Shown piece after piece: positions 57,613 through 64,000 of a stretch of 64,000 nucleotides of DNA. The DNA lies in the NCBI GenBank assembly GCA_905160935.1, contig CAJHZI010000566.1, positions 771,001-835,000 on the forward strand, written 5' to 3'. Numbering within the stretch: the stretch's first letter is position 1; every line of letters starts with the position of its first letter. The translations under genes were made by a program, and so were the position numbers. Origin of the DNA: Enchytraeus crypticus (Eukaryota > Annelida > Clitellata > Enchytraeida > Enchytraeidae). Under the pieces are notes generated by a model. That model saw only the letters and a list, made by a program, of their open reading frames with translations. It had not been told where the DNA came from and ran no database searches.

Positions 57613-58898
57613 TACATCAAGGGAGAGAAAGAATTTAAAAGAAAAAAAATGAAGATTTGCACGATATTCCGATATATTTTTCAGACTAATGTAACCGTAG
57701 ACACAAGACTCTTATAAATATGTCTTACTCTCCTTTGGAATTAATTTGTAGTTCATGAATGCAGGAAAATGAGCTGAAATTAAAATCGATGATAAATTAC
57801 AAAATTCATTCAAATAGAACAAAAGGTCGCCGCGTAGTGTCGTAAAGAAATTTTACCTGTTCGTGCGTAGCTACTTGTACATGTATATAGTATTTTAGCG
57901 TCTTCAATTTTATCAGATTCACCACTCTATTCTTAACTATTCTAGGAATGTTACGAAGAACAAGTTAAAACCTGATTATCATCTTCCTCTTTAGAATCCA
58001 TAACCTTGCTTGTAGGATGATGATGATGTGTTTAACATTAAACTCAGAAGTTTACAGCTTCAATTCTTGTCACTTCACATCCGTCACAACTCACAATTAT
58101 TAAATTATATTATTAATAGATGTATTAATTATAGTCCTTAATCAATTCTTTAACGTTGCAAAAAAAGAGTTGATGACATTTATTATCAGCTAGATCCTTG
58201 TGCCAGTTCGTAGACTATAGGTGTATAGCATTAAGCGTATTTTTAGTTCCACATATTATTTCGTGATAGTCATGTAACCTGATTGAGCCTACTCGTGCAG
58301 GGATATATTCAATACTAGTGTGGCCAATTTAAAGTAATGTTAGTTTTGATATTTCTTTCTAGTGTAACGCTGCTTAACTAATCTAGATACATCTGACTAA
58401 AAAGCTGTAAAGCTAAGATCATCGTCAGTAACCTTACGATAATTGAATTGCTACAGATGTCTAATGTACATGCTTGTGCGAGTGTGTTAGTGCATTTAGT
58501 TGCAGAAGTAGGAACACTGACCTGTTTATTATAATTCAATATCCTTAACGCGTTACAATATCTCTAGCAATTTAGCAGTAACATACTAGAATTAATTAAC
58601 TATTACTTGGACCTATATTTTTGTCAATTCATAAATGTAATTAATACTCATCTCTCTAACAATATTTAATTCCTTTTAATAAAGGATTAATAAAATAACT
58701 TGGAGTTATTACAATTTTTAAAGTTATTTGTAGACAGGGAAATGTAATTAATCTTGTTTTGACGTAAGACTGGCTCCTATTCCATCGTTCATCAAGATCA
58801 ACACTTGATCGGTCACGTGATCTTCCAGTTTTAAATCAATGTGGGTTTCTTCTTAGCCGAGTTTGAAAATGGACATGGCTACGTCAGAGCTGGTAAAA
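57613..58898. other. AT-rich non-genic DNA, nothing recognised
   Basis: No supported ORF or repeat family. Confidence 0.5.
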
Positions 58899-59044
58899 AA
58901 GCTAAAAAGCTACGGTAAAGCTAAGGATAACGTCATTTTCCTCACTCGAAAAGGATGTCATTGACAGGCGGGCCCAGGATTTGAACCCTGCTCATTCTGA
59001 CCCGCGGTCGAGTATCTTATAGACGTCGCCACTGACTCCAGCCT
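58899..59044 (-). mobile_element. SINE-A copy 10, full length
   Basis: Minus strand: CAGGCTGGAGTCAGTGGCGA, GATACTCGACCGCGGGTCAG, B box AGGGTTCAAATCCTGGGC, outer stem GTCA/TGAC intact, end TCCTTAGCTTTACCG followed by a duplicated TAGCTTTTT. Confidence 0.85.
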
Positions 59045-59331
59045 GTGGTGTGATAGTGAGCGTGATAACGAGCGAAACAGAGCGTGATAATGAGCGAAAG
59101 AGTCCCAGACCAATGCAATAGTTCCATGTGATATAACTACTTACTAACTGGGTAACATTTAGTACTCCTTAATTACTAGGTATTCTTGGTTGTCATGATC
59201 TGTAAAAAATATGCCGTAAATAAGGTGTTTAAAAGCTGATTAGCACGTGATTTTCTGAATAACTTCGAGTAACATTATTTCGACTCATTGAATACTAAAC
59301 CAACAAATTCATTTTAATAGTTTGAGCTCAG

Positions 59332-59513
59332 GGTACTGCATGCTCTCTCTATTCTCACATGTTAAAGCCATGTTCCGAAGCACCAACCTTTCACAGCAGC
59401 GATCGATGAAGTATTTGGGTTTAGAGGAAACCTGCGACATTGATGAAGCACTGTGTGTTAGACTAAACAGAGGCGTGAAATACAGACTCCGAACATCCGG
59501 GCAAGTTGCTTAG
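59332..59513 (+). CDS. Possible terminal exon, unknown protein
   Basis: After a possible acceptor (TTTGAGCTCAG, ending 59331) an open frame of about 60 codons ends in TAG at 59511-59513. It reads LFSHVKAMFRSTNLS, then KYLGLEETCDIDEALC and LRTSGQVA. Composition is balanced and GC is clearly above its surroundings, unlike the other short frames here. No family is recognised and no upstream exon is identified. It could be a pseudogene piece or chance. Confidence 0.25.
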
Positions 59514-59922
59514 ATCACCTCAAAATTATCCTCGATGAAATCATTGTTTTATTCCTCTAGCCACACACATGACTTACCGCAACCGATACAAAGTTTCCTT
59601 GCTTCGTTACTGACACTATTTTTCGATATAGCGTCCATCTTTCCATAATTATTAGCAATACGTTTCTTTTGCATTATTATTTATTTGCAGTCTTCTCGAT
59701 TGCTCGCTCTGTCTGGAAAATAGCTGTAGGAGTTTCAATGCGTACCTATAGCAGCTTGTGCAATCGTCCAGGGAGTCATTACTATGAGCTCAGAGTGGCT
59801 GCGATTTCTTGAGAAAAATGTAGATCTTTAAAGGCTGTAACTCAACATATGCAGTGATTTAATGCTAAACTGCACATTCTTTACCTTGCAAACAACCGTG
59901 TGATTTGAGAGCATATATATAT

Positions 59923-61362
59923 TAGAGATGGGAATCGAACCTAACCCGAACCGAACCCTAAAATCGAGAATTTTGACCGAACCCGAACCGAACCCGAACC
60001 CAGACTCTGGCCGAACCCGAACCCAGACTATGGCCGAACCCGAACCCAGACTTCGTCCAAAACGAACTGAACTAAACTCTTGGAGTTACTCTCTTCTTCA
60101 CCAGCCTGACATTAAATAAAGATAGTAAGAACAATACAAATATATATTAGTTTTTGCATTTACATGTCTTACAGTATCTAACAGCATATATTCAGGTAGG
60201 GCTGGTTCCAACACAAATTTTAAAATAGTAGCGGTATAAAGGAATGGTAGCGGGAAGCGAGAAGGGCCTACAGAAGATAAAGGATAGTCTGAATGATACG
60301 GCATTGAAATATGGAATGAAGACTAATATCAGAGAGACAAAGTGATAAGAGTATCCCATAAAAATCTGAAAATTCTTGACTCAATCTAGGTGGATTTGTT
60401 CTTGTTAAATTCAAATTATGAATTTTTTCTAATTTTAGTGTGCTACCTTAATTTTTTGCAGCCATATTTACAAATAATTATATATAACATTCTATATGTG
60501 TTAAGGCAACCTGGAGTAAAATATTTTGCACCATAGCAATGCAATAATTTCATAACTCTTTTCGTAACTTCATAATTGATCTGAGAGTTTCAAATTTGAA
60601 ACCCTAAGGTAAATTATGAAGCTTATTACTGGTCAGTTGATAGCAAACGGTGTATATTATGATCATTTTTCTATGGAAGTACACGTGTTTACTAAATCAT
60701 ATTTATTTGACATATTTATGTTAATAAATTGCACTTTGTCTCTGAAATATTGGATCAAACTTTAGCAAAGACATTTCCACTTAATTATAAACGTATCTAA
60801 TATCTAGGCCTATAGTGACAATAAAAATTTAAAAATTGATGAAGCATTCAATTTGCTTGTTATAATCAAGGAAAATATTTCAGATACAATAATAAAGCTA
60901 ATTTCTATATTATGAACATTTGTTGGTCAACTAACAATATTTAAAGAAATGTACAGGAATAAATACCACTTCTCTTCTTTTTTCATTGTCCTATTTTTAC
61001 CCAGGTGAAAAAATGTGGCAGCTATTATGACTTAATTAATTTTAAAGCATGTTTACCATAAACCATATTAAACATGTTTGTCATAACCATAATTATTATA
61101 AGTAAAGTTAAACAATTGCAACACAGACCAAACCATTTCGAACTCGAATCGAACTCTTTCGAGTTGGAAAGCAAACCGAACCCGAACCGAACCCGATCCC
61201 TTGTTAGAACCGAACCCGAACCGAACCGAACTTTCATTTTCAACGAACCGAACCGAACTCTGAAATTGTCACTGCTAACCGAACCCGAACCGAACCGAAC
61301 TTTCATTCTTAACGAACCGAACCGAACCCGAACTCTGGAAATTCATAAAATTCCCATCTCTA
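59923..61362. mobile_element. hAT-like non-autonomous DNA transposon, 1440 bp
   Basis: Perfect 13-bp terminal inverted repeats TAGAGATGGGAAT (59923-59935) and ATTCCCATCTCTA (61350-61362). The flanking octamers ATATATAT (59915-59922) and AAATATAT (61363-61370) match at 7 of 8 bases, consistent with the 8-bp target duplications of hAT elements, although the site is TA-rich. Subterminal (C)CGAAC repeats fill 59935-60075 and 61135-61335. The AT-rich interior has no transposase ORF, so it would depend on a partner enzyme. Confidence 0.75.
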
Positions 61363-61370
61363 AAATATAT

Positions 61371-61412
61371 CTCTCTAGTGTTCTGCATGCGCCAGGTCCG
61401 AGATACATATGA
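61371..61412 (-). mobile_element. SINE-C tail fragment
   Basis: Minus strand: GTATCTCGGACCTGGCGCAT and GCAGAACACTAGAGAGA. It begins within a few bases of the hAT element's right flank. Confidence 0.45.
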
Positions 61413-61959
61413 CTAGATACGAGAGAATTAAGCAAAGAAATTTTAAAAAATTGGATGTTTAATTGATAACACCCGACGTATTGATGCTGTACTGATTTGT
61501 CATCGTTGTATATCATTTAATAATAGGGCTTGTACAGACTTTCTTGAGAGGCAGGAGGTCGCTTATTCGAATGTTTTCTCGACTATCTCTCTGTATGGAA
61601 GGAAGCACGCATGGTGTCAGAAACGGACTTTAAAATTACATTTTCAGATTTAGAGGTTTTTTTGAGGTGTGAATGAAGGCGAGGTACGTGATGTCAATTT
61701 GACGCATTCTGCAAAACTATCGATAGTGTTGTAACCATGTAAGCGAGATATTTACGTTGTTTTACCTAAGGAAGACTTTTCGCAGATGATCTAATCAATG
61801 TTCGCTTCAAAGGTATTGAATTTGCCTATAGAAGTAAATCATTGATCGCATTAACATCAAAATAACACTCGCCTAAAGGTTGGACTTCATCAGTTGCTGT
61901 TCTGCAAGGTGTAAGGTCTTCAAGCACAAATATTTGTCTTTTAATTCTTTCAATTCCTT

Positions 61960-62074
61960 ACTCTCTCTCTCTCTCTCTCTCTATCTCTCTTTGTCTCTCT
62001 CTCTATCTCTGTCTCTCTCTCTGTCACTCTCTCTGTATCTCTGTCCCTCTCTCTCTCTCTCTGTCTCTCTGTCC

Positions 62075-62107
<33 letters not shown>

Positions 62108-62108
62108 C
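61960..62108. repeat. (CT)n microsatellite
   Basis: CT run with TGTC and CCCT variants; the open frames over it are artefacts. Confidence 0.95.
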
Positions 62109-62264
62109 CTCTGCTGACAGCTCACATTTGTCAAATAAGCTCTGCTCTTGTTCAAGTAACAAATTTAATCATTTGCAGTAGCAAAACAAATTTTGTTTGG
62201 TTTGCTAAAAGACGAGATAAATCTAACAAAATAAGTAACAATTTTACCCTGTTGTGTTCTGGCC

Positions 62265-62325
62265 TTTGCTTATTAGGCCGTAGTATGTCGCACATGTCTT
62301 AGAAGGCGACTAGGGAAAGATTGTA
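62265..62325 (+). mobile_element. SINE-C head fragment
   Basis: GTCGCACATGTCTTAGAAGG then CGACTAGGGAAAG resembles the SINE-C head at 19080-19115 (reverse complement). Confidence 0.4.
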
Positions 62326-62832
62326 AAGGAAATAGGACACCACCGTCTAGGAATTTCTAGTTTTCCCAGCTCAAAAACTGCATTTAAGTCAACATATAGC
62401 GTTTATGATGAAATCTAACTGCTGTTGAAATTACTACACTTTTAAAAGTGTGAAGTCAAGCTACATGTATGAATGTGAATAATGAACCTGCCATGTTGTA
62501 GGACAGGGAAATCGTGTGAATTACTGAAGTCGTGAACAACTGTAGGACGAAAAGTAAAATAGTAAAATAGAAATAGTTTGGAAAACAACAAAATAAATCA
62601 CAACCGAGCAAACCTTTGCACTTCAGGCACTGAAGCAACTGTTGACTCGGAGATCTGAAGGTAGGATGGCCCTCGCGTAGTGGAGACACAGTTTGCGGTG
62701 ATTTGCGACTATTTTATTATCGCAGATATAAAATCGCGAGAACTGCACTATGTCCACTGGGCGATATCAACATGAGATTTCCAGATTTGGTCCTTCAAGT
62801 GCTATACAGAATTAATTAATAGTTTAAAAAGT
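62326..62832. other. Non-genic DNA, nothing recognised
   Basis: A 77-codon minus-strand frame at 62456-62689 shows no domain. Confidence 0.5.
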
Positions 62833-63065
62833 AAACACGCATTATAGTGAAATGATCAACTGTGTTGATATATATCACTTTTAATACCACATATTTAAAC
62901 CGTTACGCAAGTAATTAGTCCATTTTCCGTGTAACCAGACCAGTGAGTGTCCGAGATCTTACTATCAGATCAGCGCGGCTGGGATTCGAACCCACGAGGA
63001 TTCAAATCTCCTCAGGATCTGTCATTTAAAACTTCATGAAGTTACCCCTACGCTATTAAGACATG
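62833..63065 (-). mobile_element. SINE-B copy 4
   Basis: Minus strand: B box GGGTTCGAATCCCAGCC, central GATAGTAAGATCTCGGACAC, 3' part ATGTGGTATTAAAAGTGATA and end GATCATTTCACTATAATGCG. Full length apart from a shortened A-box region. Confidence 0.85.
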
Positions 63066-63934
63066 GAATATTCTAAGACAGCTATTCGAGATTCCACGTA
63101 GACAACAAGAAAACGTCGCTTAGGTTCTCAAGGGTTATAGGAAACATCGCTCCTCATATAGGATACATTGCTGCCGAATCAACTCTTCCACCGCTTCGCA
63201 AAATAATATGATAGGATATAAAACAAACCACAGCCGTTCAGCATCTTGATTATTGAGTGACGCCATTACTTTGGTACACACTGTACGCAAATAATTCACC
63301 TAGATTTCTGAAACTTAGGCCTACATATATCAAATAATACCGCGACGTTATTAAGTTTACAATTTATACTTGACTTTATTTTCGTTAAAATATTACGGAA
63401 CTATTGTCAGAGAAAATATATCCTTATTTTGATGAGTGAATGAATTATAGGTATGTTATTAAATAATTTCATCAACATTTCGTATCTAATTTCCTGCTGA
63501 GATCTCTATCGTGGCAGGATGTTAAATGTGAAACTTTGATATAATTATACTGAAAAAAGCGTCGCATTCATTTAATGACATTTGGTTGTAATCATACGAA
63601 AACTCTGTTCGATATACAGCAGTTGCATCTAGTAACCTGTCTTTCACGTAGCATATTATAACTATGCTCAATTTCTTAGAAAGAACGATGAAAATCCGCT
63701 GATCTAACGAAATTACAGAATTTGCATCATATACTTGAGTGATTTTATACTATTAGGCTTTAGATTCATATTTAGAGAAATATGAGGAAGAAGAAGTCAT
63801 AGAGAAATAGAAGCGAGAGGAGCGGGCTGAGAGGTTCTATGGCGCTCTCGTTTGCTACGGTAACGACCCAGATTACGGATATAAGATGATTTGATAAATC
63901 ATTCATATGAAGAGATCATATAGGAATTTGGAGT
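63066..63934. other. Non-genic DNA, nothing recognised
   Basis: No supported ORF or repeat family. Confidence 0.5.
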
Positions 63935-63990
63935 AGTTATAGATATGCTCTATGGACCTGCCACTTGTCAATGCACTTAAATAGAATGTG
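63935..63990 (+). mobile_element. SINE-C/LINE-B type tail at window edge
   Basis: GCTCTATGGACCTGCCACTT then GTCAATGCACTTAAATAG; shares the GGACCTGCCAC block with SINE-C and the GTCAATGCACT block with LINE-B (GCAGTGCACTAAG). Too short to decide which. Confidence 0.45.
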
Positions 63991-64000
63991 CTGGATACGA

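Overview
The window looks like a repeat-dense, AT-rich piece of an invertebrate animal genome. There are no operons, Shine-Dalgarno sites or compact bacterial genes. The one convincing host gene is a two-exon class A GPCR split by a 5-kb intron with GT/AG ends. The rest is LINE retrotransposon copies, tRNA-derived SINEs, a hAT-like DNA element, (TA)n/(CT)n/(TTA)n microsatellites and several minisatellites. The receptor resembles allatostatin-A/galanin receptors, and several SINE/LINE tails end in an ACGTTAAA-type motif that I associate with molluscs. A lophotrochozoan, perhaps a mollusc, is my best guess; species level is not supportable.

Layout. 1-5.7 kb: a nearly full-length but frameshifted CR1/L2-type LINE (LINE-A, 1980-5421) with a virus-like 2A motif before its endonuclease, flanked by SINEs. 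7.4-8.0 kb: another interspersed repeat and a 5'-truncated LINE-A copy. 9.8-13.0 kb: a second broken LINE (LINE-C) with an FADD reverse transcriptase, bounded on both sides by CT microsatellite. 15.4-15.7 kb: a minus-strand LINE fragment. 16.5-23.1 kb: the GPCR, with upstream ORFs in its possible leader, an intron filled with repeats, and diverged tandem repeats starting at its stop codon. 23.5-33 kb: LINE and SINE fragments, several chained end to end. 33.3-34.2 kb: a satellite made of consecutive homogenised blocks of 10-bp units. 34.9 kb: a possible signal-peptide exon. 36-50 kb: mostly unannotatable AT-rich DNA with microsatellites and scattered SINEs. 50.5-52.1 kb: a 41-bp minisatellite. 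59.9-61.4 kb: a hAT-like non-autonomous element with 13-bp inverted ends. 62-64 kb: more SINE pieces.

The most interesting signal is the relation between SINEs and LINEs. SINE-A (ten copies) shares its 3' tail with LINE-A, and the shared part folds into the same two-stem hairpin with an identical internal loop and compensatory base changes in the stems. SINE-C shares a different tail, a TGCC/GGCA hairpin followed by (GA)n, with LINE-B. SINE-B copies share a central domain but carry different 3' tails. Together they suggest two parallel LINE-SINE partnerships and modular SINE assembly. Family names (SINE-A/B/C, repeat-D/E/F, LINE-A/B/C) are local labels made for this window; no database was searched.
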